Shown here: positions 20,885 through 31,314 of the stretch, piece by piece
How positions within the stretch are numbered: position 1 is the first letter of the stretch
How the letters are laid out: each line of letters starts with the position of its first letter
NCBI GenBank assembly: GCA_031216915.1
Contig: CM062296.1
Coordinates: forward strand, 59,819,084 to 59,883,083
Length of the DNA stretch: 64,000 bases
Direction: 5' to 3'
Source: Pictodentalium vernedei
Lineage: Eukaryota; Mollusca; Scaphopoda; Dentaliida; Dentaliidae
Notes under the pieces: generated by a model
The model's input: only the letters and a program-made list of their open reading frames with translations
What the model was told of the DNA's origin: nothing
Database searches by the model: none
Position numbers and translations under genes: made by a program

Positions 20885-22159
20885 ATGACAAATATACTAG
20901 ATATAGCATAAAGCATAGTGAAAGATGAAAGTATTCAAGAATATGAGGTTCACGAATACGAACCGATAACCGGAACGAGTTTGAACAATGCAGGAGAGAT
21001 AAGAATCAACGTCGAAACTCAAGATCTATTTGTACATCCTAGCGAGAGTTACATAGTGGTGCAGGGACGTCTTACCAAGGAATATGGGAGCGACTACGCC
21101 GATGACGACACGGTTACGCTAGCCAATAATGGCATCATGCATCTATTCAGTAATATAAAATACATGCTATCCGGACAAGAGATAGAATCTGTGTTTCATC
21201 CCGGTCAGGCCACCACGATGTTCGGACTCTTGACGTATCCTGATGATTTTTCGAAATCCAGAGGACTTAATCAGTTGTGGGTGAAAGACACCGTCGGCCC
21301 TGCTAGCGCCGGCGCCGCCGCGATATTCGACTACGTCGTCAAGACGTCCAGACCTAAAGGAACATTTTCGTTCAGGATACCTTTGAAACACATCTTCGGA
21401 TTTGTGGACGATTGCAACAAGATCATGTACGGATTCAAACACAGTCTGACGTTGATTCGAAAAGGAAACGACGACGCAATAGTGAGACTCACTGCGACCG
21501 ATGTGGGTAAGATAACTCTACTCAAGATATCGTGGTTCGTTCCGCACGTGGAGCCTTCGATCGTGGAAAAAGCGCGTCTCTACAAGATCATAGAATCCAA
21601 GAGTAAATTACCCGCGGGATTTAGAATGAGACAGCGCGACACGGCTAGCATTCCTCTCTCCACGAATCACTTCGATTGGAGATTGACGGTGAAATCTGCT
21701 TCCGAGAGACCGCGTTTCATCGTGGTTGCGTTTCAGACCGATAGGGACGGGTCTCAGGAAAAGAATGCGTCACTGTTCGATCACTGCCATTTGAGAAACA
21801 TGCAAGTGTTTCTGAATGCCACGAGATATCCAGCAATCGATTACAACGCGTCGTTCGACAAGAACGATTTCTGCAGACTGTACGGCAATGCCGCTGATTT
21901 TAGAAAGACGTATCACGGTCTAGACGAATTGATGAGCAACCCTAACATATCTCCCGGCGAATACAAGTCGATGTATCCCATGTTCGTATTCGACGTCAGT
22001 AAACAGAGTGAACGACTCAAGAGTAGTGTCTTAGATATTCAGATCAAGATGAAATTCGATAGGAACGTGCCGAGAAAAACCGAAGCCTTCGCCCTGGTCC
22101 TGTCGGACAGAGAATTACAATTCAAATCAGATGGAAATAAGATGTCGATCATTCGATGA
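20885..22159 (+). pseudogene. Polinton major capsid protein (double jelly-roll), stop at codon 9
   Basis: The gene opens at ATG 20885 (MTNILDIA) and meets TAA at 20909-20911. The same frame continues for 413 codons to 22159. The body carries features of Polinton capsid proteins: QEYEVHEYEPITGTSLNNAG at the N-terminus, VHPSESYIVVQGRL, FSNIKYMLSGQEIESVFHPG, and a late MYPMFVFDVSKQSERLKSS segment. Such proteins form hexameric capsomers with two jelly rolls. The full length (~424 codons) fits the family, and there is no further lesion, so the early stop is the only visible break. The gene converges on the fiber-like gene across a hairpin. Confidence 0.88.
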
Positions 22160-22202
22160 GAAACGTGTGTGAAAAAAAAAAATAAAACAAAAATAAAAAA
22201 AG

Positions 22203-22325
22203 TAATGAGTAATTATTAAAAAACAAAAAAACCAAAAAGAAATAAATAAAGTAATGAGATCTAGAGAGATTGAACATCTTTCTAAATCTCATTACTTTTT
22301 TTTTGTTTTTAATAATCACACATTA
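22203..22325. terminator. Nested hairpin at the capsid/fiber convergent junction
   Basis: A 21-bp stem (22250-22270 with 22276-22296; loop TGAAC) begins AGTAATGAGAT. An outer A/T-rich inverted repeat (AATGAGTAATTATTAAAAA with TTTTTAATAATCACACATT) surrounds it. AATAAA words lie on the MCP side. The same AGTAATGAGAT stem occurs at 31992-32060, the only other convergent junction of the element. Confidence 0.6.
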
Positions 22326-22355
22326 TTTTTTTTTAATTAATTATTTTCTACGCGT

Positions 22356-23715
22356 TCACTGTTTGTTCAAAGGAACTAGTTCGATCAGTAGACTCACCAC
22401 GGAAGTGGCGGCTTCGGGATTATTGGTTTTCTTACGAAATTAATCCTGTCTCCGGCGTTCACTTTGAGAGGCGTGCCGAACGTGCTAACATTCGCGTGTT
22501 GATTCTCAGTCTTTTTGACGCTGTATCTCTTATCGCTCTCTACTCCATTCACCATGAGATTGACGACCACTCTGTTATTCAAATCCGAGGAAGCCACACT
22601 CATTCAAAGGATTTCACCTCCCAACGGCATGGGATATCCCACCTGACCATGTTTCGATCCGCTACCTCCATTTCCGAAAGACCACTCAGCTTTTCCCTCA
22701 TCTAAGGTGCCGGCCTCCTCGGCCCACACAGTGATCAATTGTCTAGCATATTTGACTTTCTCCACCACCGAAATCAGGGTCAGGAATCCGTCATGTTCAC
22801 AGGATCCGGTAGATTCATGAGCGCGTGTCCACCCATGTCTAGTTTACCTTCCATGATGTCACCCTTTCTCCAGACCGAGTTGTCGCCTACGTACTTCCTG
22901 CTGACTGCGCTGGAATCGAATTCGGGATCGTGACTGAGTCCGAATAAATTCTCACCATTCATGTCGATACCACCCTCCATGGTTCCGCCGGATTGTTTGT
23001 TCAGGTAGAGATTGTCCACTTGCGATTCTAGGTATTCTTGTGATCATATCACGGCAGAATCTACGTAGCGCTTGTTGTCTGTGGTTGAGTCCGCATCCGT
23101 GTCGTCGACCTTCGACAGATTCAATATCTTGTTGAATCCTGCATTCAGATCCGATTTCATTTCTCGTCCATCAGACTTTCTCTGTTCCAGATCTTCGTAG
23201 TGTTTGGTCGCCACGTCCTTGGAATTCGTGGGAGTGGCCACGTTCGTTATCTTGTTAGAATTGGCATTCAATTCCGAGTGCATCGTTTTCTGAACGTATC
23301 TATTTCTCAGGTGTTCGCTGAATCTCGCATGAGAGTCATCTGCGTATTTCTTGGTCGCGGCATCCGTGGGATCTATGGGATTTGCGATGTTCAGCAAATG
23401 TTTAGATTTCAGATCGAGATTGAGATCGTCGGTCATGGTTCTATCCACGTAATTATCTAGCATGATTTGTTCGAAATCGGCGTTCCCCCTGTCGACGTAT
23501 TTTTCAGTCGCAGCATCTGCGAGATCTATCGGCTCGGGAAGATTGTAGAGCTTCTTATCATTCATGTTCAAAGGTTCCTCTCGAGGTTCATATCTCCGAA
23601 CGTAACGTTCGTCCAAGTTGGCAATGTCATAACCATCGTCGACTTCGAGTGTCTTCCTCTTCTTTCTTAGGTTGACTTTTTCGTCGTCACTTCTACCAAA
23701 TTTATCAACTGGCAT
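22356..23715 (-). pseudogene. Fiber-like repeat protein of the Polinton, broken at four places
   Basis: Starts MPVDKFGRSDDEKVNLRKK at 23715. At least four diverged copies of a phage-fiber-type repeat follow (LYNLPEPIDLADAATEKYVD, then IANPIDPTDAATKKYAD, then VATPTNSKDVATKHYED and so on), each about 40 residues. The C-terminal part (AEWSFGNGGSG, then STFGTPLKVNAGDRINFV) looks like a compact β head. Repeats of this kind form trimeric shafts, so a receptor-binding spike is a reasonable inference. Lesions: TGA at 23044-23046, a frameshift near 22785, TGA at about 22604-22606, and a one-base frameshift near 22435. It converges on the capsid gene. A TATA-like ATATAAAGATAAAA lies upstream (~23840). 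Confidence 0.7.
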
Positions 23716-23871
23716 GTTGTTTTGAGATTTTTTGTTTTTAAAAAAATATATTTCAAAACGCAGTTTATTAAAAAATGAATTATTTTATTTTTATTTTTCC
23801 GTTTTTATTCGATTAAAATTTTTTAAAATAATTTTTTTATCTTTATATCCTATAAAAAACAAAATCTCTCT

Positions 23872-24303
23872 CTAATGTAAATCATTGAGAATGTCTTGAA
23901 ACCGATCTCCTTCAGACCATCTCTTGAGAACGTAGAGACACAGGTGACCGCAAAACACTTGATCTGGTGATTGCACTCGTTCCGTGTTGTAACAAACCAT
24001 CGATTTGTTGAAATAGTTCTTTATTTCTTTTGGTGGCGAGATTCCGAAGCAGTCGAAATAATAATTCTTCTTCCCGTTCTTGAACCACGCCACCCAGTGA
24101 GTGCCTTCACCCGATAAATCGTCTAGATTTAAAATTCCACATTCCGATTGTTGAGGTCTTCTCTTCGGCAAGGCATCTCTGGAAAACATGCCTAGAAAAT
24201 CTTTGATTTTCAAATCCTTCGCCGCATTCGACAGATCGATGTTGGATAGGGATTCGTTAGGTAAGACGACACCTTCTACAGATATCTCTATTTTCTTATT
24301 CAT
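23872..24303 (-). CDS. Adenain-like maturation cysteine protease
   Basis: An intact 143-residue frame from ATG 24303. The catalytic set of the adenovirus-protease/Ulp1 fold is present in order: His in GEGTHWVAWF, Asp in YYFDCFG, Gln in SPDQVFCG and Cys in FCGHLCLYVL. In adenoviruses and Polintons this enzyme cleaves capsid precursors during maturation. Length and motif spacing are normal. It lies between the fiber-like gene and PolB, all on the minus strand, preceded by a short AT-rich spacer with TATATATATA at about 24309-24320. One of the few undamaged enzymes of the element. Confidence 0.9.
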   Translation of the reverse strand: MNKKIEISVEGVVLPNESLSNIDLSNAAKDLKIKDFLGMFSRDALPKRRPQQSECGILNLDDLSGEGTHWVAWFKNGKKNYYFDCFGISPPKEIKNYFNKSMVCYNTERVQSPDQVFCGHLCLYVLKRWSEGDRFQDILNDLH

Positions 24304-24354
24304 AAATGTGTATATATATATTTTTTTTTTATTTATTTATTTTATTATAATTCA

Positions 24355-27300
24355 CTAAAATGACGTTATTTTTTTTTTTTTTTTTATTTTTCTTTTTAAA
24401 CTAACTCTCTCGATGTCTCTATCGATTTCCATAATCTCGAATCCGTCTAATTCCTCTTGATTTTCTGGAATCCTATCATCCTTACTCATATCTGGAATCC
24501 TATCATCCTTACTCATATTGTCTCTAATTAGATCTGAAATCCAATGTCCGCGTGCCAAAGTGCTTATTTTATCGTCTAAAATGAATCTCTTATTGTCGTC
24601 GGCCATCAGCGAAATCTTGTTGACTTTCGGTATACAAGTCGTGATTTTCGCTTCAAATCGATTTCATAGTCTTATACACCGGACCACTTCCTAACAGACA
24701 ATCTTTATACTCTTGGAAAGAGATGTTTTTCTTCACCATGCATGCTTATCCCCTTTGCACTTCTTGATCTCTTCATCTTCTAGACGATAAGCATACAGTT
24801 TGGGTCTCAAGCCCACGAATTCGAGGATTTGTTTACCGCCGCTCTCGTCCTTAAATTTACCCAACACCTTCTTGTTGTCGTTCGATTGAATGTTGGATGG
24901 GTGATCAACAGGATAATTGCTCGTGTCAAACCACGCATCCACGTCCGGACATATATCTTGGTAGACGTCTTTCATCTCTATCTCCTAAACTAAACTGTCC
25001 GTATCGGTGAACAGTAGTTTGACTTTATCACCAAATTTTCGTTTGACATAATCGTAGTGAAACTCGTACATCAATCGCTTGCTGATATCTAAGATGATCG
25101 GTCCGAGATAATACAGTTTTTTGAACTTCAGGTGTGTCTTTTGCATGTGAACGGCCACTAGATTTTCATTGAATATGGTTCGGTGTTTGTAATTGGGTTT
25201 CGACACTAATTTTTTAGCTCTTTTCTCAGATGTGACGAGTCGAACGTCGGTTCTCTTCCTGATGTTTTCCATCGATTTACTGTACACGCAGTTGTTCATG
25301 AGTTTGAAGAAATCTTTTTCGAAATCGTTCTCGGCTTGAATTCTGAGATTCGTGTTGAGATCGATGTATTTTTTCATCCAAGGCTCTTCGTCGAATCGAA
25401 TGATGTGATGTATGTCGACTAATTTCATCCCGTAATTGACGTATTGTTTCAAATTCTCACTGTAGATGACGTAGTTACATTTGTTAAATAAATTGGGAAT
25501 GAGTTTTTCCTTGTCTCCTTCGTTCGGTTCCATTTGTTTGGGAGCCAGTGTAGATCGTGTAATTCTTCCGGATAGTTCAAATCGACTTCTAAAATGCAAG
25601 GATAGTCTCTCCATTTTTGCATCTCTTCCTGTTCCGTCACCCATTCGAAATTTCCAATCGGTAAAGGATGACTCATAGCCCAACCATACAGATTATTAGC
25701 GTCCCAATACTGTATGTATTTATTCGATCGTTTTGAATCAAAACCTTCTTTCATGTAGGGATTGTTAGCTTCAGAATATCTTTGGGAGATCATCGAGACG
25801 CCACCTCTCGCAGTCCTTTCGAACATGAGCAATATGTTCACGTCGGATAATAATTCCAATTGGACTTCGGTGGTCTTCAACGGAGCATCCCACGCCAGAC
25901 TGGGTGCGGTGAAATACCAAGCGGGATCCAGATCGTAATTTCGACAACAGACGTCTCAAAAATTTTCGAACACATCTGCCATCTGCCAAGAGCAGAATGT
26001 CGGTCTTCAGATAGAGATCGTGATAATCTCTCATGGTTTTCATATCGAATTATTTCCACACGTTTTTGGCGTGTTTGTAATTCTCGTCAGAAATGTCGGA
26101 TTCGTATAATTTCGAATAAAAATCTTCTTTTGAAGGCAGTGCGGTGTCGTCGAATCTCTTTAGATCGTTCATGTAACCGTAAGGATAGACTCCTTTCCTC
26201 AACATGACGGCTACTCTTTCTCTGAAATGTTCGCTCGTGATTTTAAATTTATCCTTGCTCATGTTATCGACTAATTTTTCCAGAGCGGTCGACATGAATT
26301 TAAAACTGTCGATGAAACGTATGCCTCTATGAATGAATTTCGTTTTGTCTTTCAACGTCTCTCCGTCGATTACTCTTTTCTTCTCCATGAGCTTCCATTT
26401 CGTGAATGAAATGTATCTTTCTTCGCTGTTCGCGATGCAATTCAATTCTTCGTGGGAGGTGCCGAGATTTTTTATGAACAGATGACTGTCGTAACCCGAG
26501 AGATTGTGAAATATCACCGGATAGAAAATGGCATCTCGATATTTTAAATGACATTTGCTGTGAGCCGGACCAGGATACAGACACGTGTAATGATCGTGGT
26601 CTCTAACCTTCTTATTTTCCTTCAAATTCTCATCGAACGATTGTCTGCATATGTGACATTCGGTGGCTCTGTTATTTTCGTCCTGCTGTTCTCGCGTGAT
26701 GATCATTTTCGCCGGAGTTTTGAATTTGTCGTATAACATTTGAATTTTTGATTCTAACTCTTCCACGAACCTTTGAGCCACGTCATCGTCTTTGCACTGT
26801 TTCGTGTAGGTGAAGGGACCCGTGTCGTGTTGCGAGTCGAAAGCGCATTTCACGTAAATGCAATAACCCGAAGGCGTGTGTTTTTGATATCTTTCGACAT
26901 AACTTTGAAGAGCGTCGGGTTGGCAGAAACTCATTTTCACGGTGAAGCATTCGAAATCGGCGTACACAACGAATGGTACTTTTAACCTTCTATTGCGATT
27001 TTCAAACTTCACGATGGTGTTGGGTTTGGGCATTTCGATGGCGACACCTTGATTTTCATTGCAATATTCCTGATGTTTCGCTAATGATTTTTCGCTCTGA
27101 AACGCGTTCATGCAGTTGCAACATAAACATATCTTTCCTTTATGTTTATTATTTTGTCTCGACAGTAATCAGCTCGGATGTTTAACCCAACAATAATGAC
27201 GATTGTCACCATTTGAAATCAATAATAAAATAATCATCTTTTCTCTTTCGAGATACGAAATCTGTCTGAGAGGATAGATCGTTCGTTTTTCATCGTCGTA

Positions 27301-28429
27301 TCCCAAGACGTTCACCGCTACTGTGGGATTTTGAGCTTCAAAACGTTCGATGTGTTTTAACTGCGTTGGAAAAGTCACTCCGGTCCAATCGAGATTTTTA
27401 GAAGTCTCCTCGTAACGAGAAACTCTATCGGTGTGCATTTTGACAGGGTATAAAGTGGAAGTGACTGCCCATTTAAAACACTGATCATCTTTATTTCTCA
27501 CATTGATCACAGCATTTTTTTTAGCTAAGAAATACGGTAATTCCACGTAGGAAGATCCTTTCAACGAATCGTTTTTAGTTATATGAATTTCGAGTTTCAA
27601 CACCTCATCGGACGTCCAATTACTACCTTCATGTTGATAATTCGCGAGAGACGTCAACATCTTGTCTTTCATCTTTTCGAAAAAATCTGATAAATCTGAA
27701 CCTCGAAATATGGGTTCGACGTTAGATCTGAAATATGCATTTTTCACGATGCTCTCACCAGACTTCACATTGATTTTATTCATCATGCAATGGAGTATCA
27801 TCTTAATTTTTTGTCCCACGTTCATGTGTTCGCAAAACAAATCCAATACTTTTTTCTTCACCCGTTCCATGAACAATTTCGGATGGATTTTCTTGAATGA
27901 GGGAACCACATCGAAAGTTTTAAAAATGCCTTTGATCGCACTCTCCCGTTCTACAGGCTTCGATTGGAATAGTTCCGTGTAGACTCGTGCTACATATTCT
28001 TCTCCTTTCCCTTCATCGATTGCTCAATATATCTCGTTTGTCTAGAATCTGAAGTGCATCACTCATTTTCATTTTAGTTTTTCTTTTCTTTTCTTTTGAA
28101 ACTTGAAGTTCTTCAACGGCTTTTCGTTTAGTCATCTTCTTATTTTTCACAATCGAAACGTTTTTGTTTTTTTTCGATGTCGGCATTTCGATTCCTCTTA
28201 CTATCTTTTTCTTCTCATTTTTCACAACCGATGCATTTTTTGATGTCGTTGCTATCGACATTTCGTTTGCCTTTCCATCGTTTCACAAATGTTCCTGTAT
28301 GACTTCAATTTTTTTTGATTTAGTTCTATGATTTCTGAAATGTGGAATTTTTAATAGTTTACAAATTTCGTTTAACTGAGGTACGGTTTTCTCATTTAAA
28401 TTTTCCATTTTTTTATTTGTTTGCTCCAT
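24355..28429 (-). pseudogene. Protein-primed family B DNA polymerase with N-terminal SAP-like domain, many lesions
   Basis: Starts at ATG 28429 (MEQTNKKMENLNEKTV). It has a SAP-like segment (LNEICKLLKIPHF), a Lys-rich linker, an N-terminal domain (27909-27172), an exonuclease with YADFECF and HNLSGYDSHLF (about 27110-26050), motif A WDANNLYGWAM, a NNCVYSKSMENIRKR helix, and motif C LLFTDTDSLV (~25000). The C-terminus ends in the 24606-24355 frame (MADDNKRFILDDKISTLARG). Lesions: TGA 28283-28285; a 14-bp deletion frameshift near 28024; TGA 27169-27171; TAA 26050-26052; frameshifts near 25980 and 25550; TAG 24985-24987; frameshifts between 24732 and 24640. It would copy the linear genome using a protein primer. 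Order and motifs are normal; the gene is dead. Confidence 0.9.
24466..24519. repeat. 27-bp tandem repeat in the PolB 3' end
   Basis: GGAATCCTATCATCCTTACT and its following CATATCT/CATATT occur twice in direct order, giving MSKDDRIP twice in the predicted tail of PolB. A recent slippage duplication. Confidence 0.7.
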
Positions 28430-28511
28430 TTGTAAGAATATTTTTTTTTTGGAATTTTGTATTTAAATAATTTGTTAAAAAAAGTTTTGTTTTTTTTACT
28501 CTTTATATATA
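28430..28511 (-). promoter_or_regulatory. PolB promoter-leader with TATATAAAGAG
   Basis: On the minus strand TATATATAAAGAGTAAAAAAAA is followed by ACTTTTTTTAACAAATTATT, then AAATACAAAATTCC, then AAATATTCTTACAAATG at the start codon. The same string, diverged, precedes the IAP gene and the gene at 31518. Confidence 0.6.
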
Positions 28512-28549
28512 AAAAAAAGATTTTTTTTTAATTTTAATTTTTTCTTTAA

Positions 28550-30240
28550 GGCCAAAAAAAAAAATCAATTGATTCTCAGGCAATTTTTTTTTCAAATCAA
28601 TGAGGGAGGGAGGATTTTATTTTTATTTTTTATTTTTATTTCTTCCAGATGGTGAGAAAGGATTGAGAGGCAAAAGTCACTTTATGATGTCTGTTTTTAC
28701 CTGAAAAGCATGGAAAGTGCATATTGTAAAATGATATACAAATAAAACTCATTTTATTGAAAACTAAAACTGTTTTTCTTTATTTTCTGATATCACCACT
28801 TTTTGTATTTAGAAACAGAACTCTGACTTCACTTTTAAACTTTTACAAAGCAGAACTATTTTATGAATACTCAAAATATGGGTATCTCCCATGAACTGAC
28901 AAGGTTTGGATGCACAGAACAGTCCCGTTCACATGCCTGTCATGTTCTAGTGACAGGACCATCCAAATTGGATGAGAGATAGGTTACAATTGTGTATACA
29001 AGGTCAGATAACACAAATTCTCAACCCCTCTGGTGGGTGGGTCTTTCTTAATTAACTGGTAGAAGGCCAAGTTATTTTGGGTTATCAACATTTGTCCACA
29101 TGTCTTTGCCTTGTTACATTTTATTGGAGAGTGTCTATACATGTAGATACTCTCCAATAAATTGTAACAAGGCAAAGTGTTACAGACCAATATCAATTCA
29201 AAGATAATACAGCATATCCACAGAATATGGAGCCCTTACGTAGTAGTACCAGTACTTCAGACTAGAGTCCAGATGAGGGTTTCCAGCACTCAACAGTTAT
29301 TAAAGTAGAAGGATTTGAAAAGTTGGGTGATTAAAAAGAAATCAGTCTACATGTGCAAAGATGTGACCCATCTCTCTCCCCTCTGTCTGTCAAAGAGCCC
29401 CTCCCAAAAACCACGCCTATTAAAAATAGTTTGAACCCGTATACATCCAAGCGATCAAGTTTGATATTTAAAAAAGGGAAACATCACTTTATTTTTCCAC
29501 TGCGGCGAAGCCCTTTCATTCATATCACTATCCGATCTCCCGTGGGTGAAATTAATAAATGGATAGGCCCAACTCAATACACAAAATAAGCTGGACGTGT
29601 CAGACCGTAAAGACTTCGTTTGTTTACTTTGAATGAAGACGCCATTCGTATTGGGAAACGCACGTGTGTTTTGAGTAATCTCCCTTGATGCACAACTGCT
29701 CTGGAAAAATCTGAATTTCAGATTCCATTCAGTGTTTGCCCATTCTTTCCTGTTATGTTCATGACACGTCAGCAGAATTTGGACTTTTGTATTTCTTTAG
29801 TAAGTGATAATTCCCCACCCCGAAAATATACTTACCTGTACCGATTATTCTCACTATTTCTCATTCGTGTTTTCACAGCAAAAAAGGTTTACTTGATGCC
29901 AGTACCTGGCAAATTTAACGTTTAGTATTCGACAAGGTGGGTTATGCCTGTGTTGGACAACTCGCCCAACATCGACCGAGTCAAGTTTGCATTTGAATTC
30001 CCATGCCGTGTGCGCCCAATCTCCTGAAAATATGGCGAAAACCTTTCCCCTCTCACACTTAACACACGCCTGTGTATATTTACCTGTTTATTTGTTGGTT
30101 TTGGGCCTTAAAACCAATAGTCCCTTTTCAATTTCCCTGTTTCCTATTTTCGTGCAATGACGGTCCAAATAAAAAGGCCCAACGTGGGCCATTTTTTTCA
30201 ACGCGGCGGTGCCTGAGAATCAATTCCTTTTTTTTTGGCC
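28550..30240. mobile_element. PIF/Harbinger-like non-autonomous element, 1691 bp
   Basis: The ends are inverted: GGCCAAAAAAAAAATCAATT then GATTCTCAGGCA at left, and the complement at right (TGCCTGAGAATCAATTCC...TTTTTGGCC). TAA flanks both sides (28547-28549 and 30241-30243). A 3-bp TAA duplication plus GG-starting termini fits PIF/Harbinger. It contains a nested palindrome (29104-29177) and no coding gene. It sits directly upstream of the PolB promoter. Confidence 0.75.
29104..29177. repeat. Palindrome of the TTGCCTTGTTAC family
   Basis: Arms CTTTGCCTTGTTACA...TGTAACAAGGCAAAG with centre CTATACATGTAG. Related to 2462-2527. Confidence 0.75.
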
Positions 30241-30289
30241 TAATGTAAAAAATTTTTTTTTTGGATGAAATTAATCATTTTTTTATGTT

Positions 30290-30480
30290 CCTTGAATGAG
30301 AGAACCACGTTGAAAGTTTTAAAAACGCCTTTGATCACACTCTCCCATTCTACAGGCTTCGATTGGAATAGTTCCGTGACGAATTGTGCTACATATTCTT
30401 CTCCTTTCCCTTCGTCGATTGCTTGTCGAATTTCGCTCGATATATCTCGTTTGTCTAGAATCTGAAGTATAAATCTGAAA
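30290..30480 (-). pseudogene. Duplicated fragment of the PolB 5' coding region
   Basis: About 180 bp matches PolB at 27880-28062 at high identity (for example QILDKRDI and GKGEEYVA). This copy is open across the place where PolB has lost 14 bp (near 30426-30440 here), so it preserves the ancestral reading frame of that short stretch. It lies directly after the IAP stop codon and before the Harbinger-like insertion. It has no start of its own and is best seen as a remnant of a tandem duplication of the PolB 5' end. Confidence 0.85.
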
Positions 30481-30499
30481 AATGTTCTTCTATTTTTTT

Positions 30500-31156
30500 T
30501 TATTCAAAACAATTTACGATCGCTTTTATTTCTTGTTTGCAAAACGAACACGTTTTCTCGTCTATAGAATAACATTCCTTACAACAACACAAATGTGTAC
30601 ACGGTAGAAACAAAACATTTGCAGATTTGTTTTCGCAAAGCAGACACATGTTCATATCACCAGACTCCTTCTCAATAGATGATGATAACTCGTCTGCTTC
30701 TTTCATGAATCGAATCAAATCTTCTAAAGTCAAAAATTGAGATAAGGTCTTATTTGCGTAATTTAATGTATTGTACAATTGTTCCTTCATATATCCGGAT
30801 TGTAAAATACCCCTTAATAATTTCTCGTTTTTATTTCTTTCCCATTCTTCGTCTTCAATTTTAATCAATCCTAATGTTTGGATCTTCTTCAAATAATCGC
30901 AACGACCTTTGGTATTATTTATGTGTTCTACCAAAGGTCTGTCATGAGGTTCCCAATTCATTAAATGTATGTTGCAACAAAAACATTTAACTCTATCACT
31001 TTTACCCACATAAATGAAACCCGCAGCAGCTAAATCTTCGGGTTTTTGAGCAAGATGTGAAGGCCAATTTTTAAACGTTTGAAGTCTTGCACGTTCTAAA
31101 CTATAATTCGGATGTTCGGACTTGATCCTTGTTTTTACCTCAAAATTGGGTTTGTA
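30500..31156 (-). CDS. BIR-RING inhibitor-of-apoptosis-like protein, no ATG before the BIR
   Basis: The frame open from about 31210 to the TAA at 30500 encodes one BIR domain (from HPNYSLERARLQTFKNW; zinc ligands in KCFCC, the EH of PLVEH and GRC) and a C-terminal RING (CLLCENKSANVLFLPCTHLC then CSFCKQ). BIR-RING proteins bind caspases and act as E3 ubiquitin ligases; large DNA viruses use them against cell suicide. The first ATG in frame is 31009, inside the BIR, and no ATG exists between the TATA-like site (~31220) and the BIR. The upstream sequence copies the PolB leader and stops matching at the base where the PolB start codon begins. Either a non-AUG start, a lost start or an upstream exon is needed. 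Confidence 0.85.
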   Translation of the reverse strand, partial: YKPNFEVKTRIKSEHPNYSLERARLQTFKNWPSHLAQKPEDLAAAGFIYVGKSDRVKCFCCNIHLMNWEPHDRPLVEHINNTKGRCDYLKKIQTLGLIKIEDEEWERNKNEKLLRGILQSGYMKEQLYNTLNYANKTLSQFLTLEDLIRFMKEADELSSSIEKESGDMNMCLLCENKSANVLFLPCTHLCCCKECYSIDEKTCSFCKQEIKAIVNCFE

Positions 31157-31240
31157 AGAATATTTTTTTTCGAATTTTGTATTTAATGATAATTTGTTAA
31201 AAAGTTTTAAAATTGTTTATATATGTTTTAATTCCTTCCA
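31151..31240 (-). promoter_or_regulatory. Copy of the PolB promoter-leader before the IAP gene
   Basis: On the minus strand CATATATAAACAATTTTAAA is followed by ACTTTTTAACAAATTATCAT, then AAATACAAAATTCG and AAATATTCTTACAAA. It aligns with 28430-28511 up to the first base of the PolB ATG. Confidence 0.6.
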
Positions 31241-31314
31241 AAAAATTAATCAATTTTATGTTCTTAATGTGAAAAAAATTGAATTAATACGAGAAAGAAA
31301 GGATGTTAAATTCA

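Noticed and set aside
24355..24606. Separate small gene starting MADDNKRF
   Set aside because: Its start matches the C-terminal end of Polinton PolB proteins and it lies directly downstream in a shifted frame, so it is treated as the PolB tail.
22604..27171. Reassigned TGA codon or programmed stop read-through in the Polinton
   Set aside because: TGA stops are frequent, but TAG, TAA and plain frameshifts occur too, and several genes are stop-free; ordinary decay explains it.
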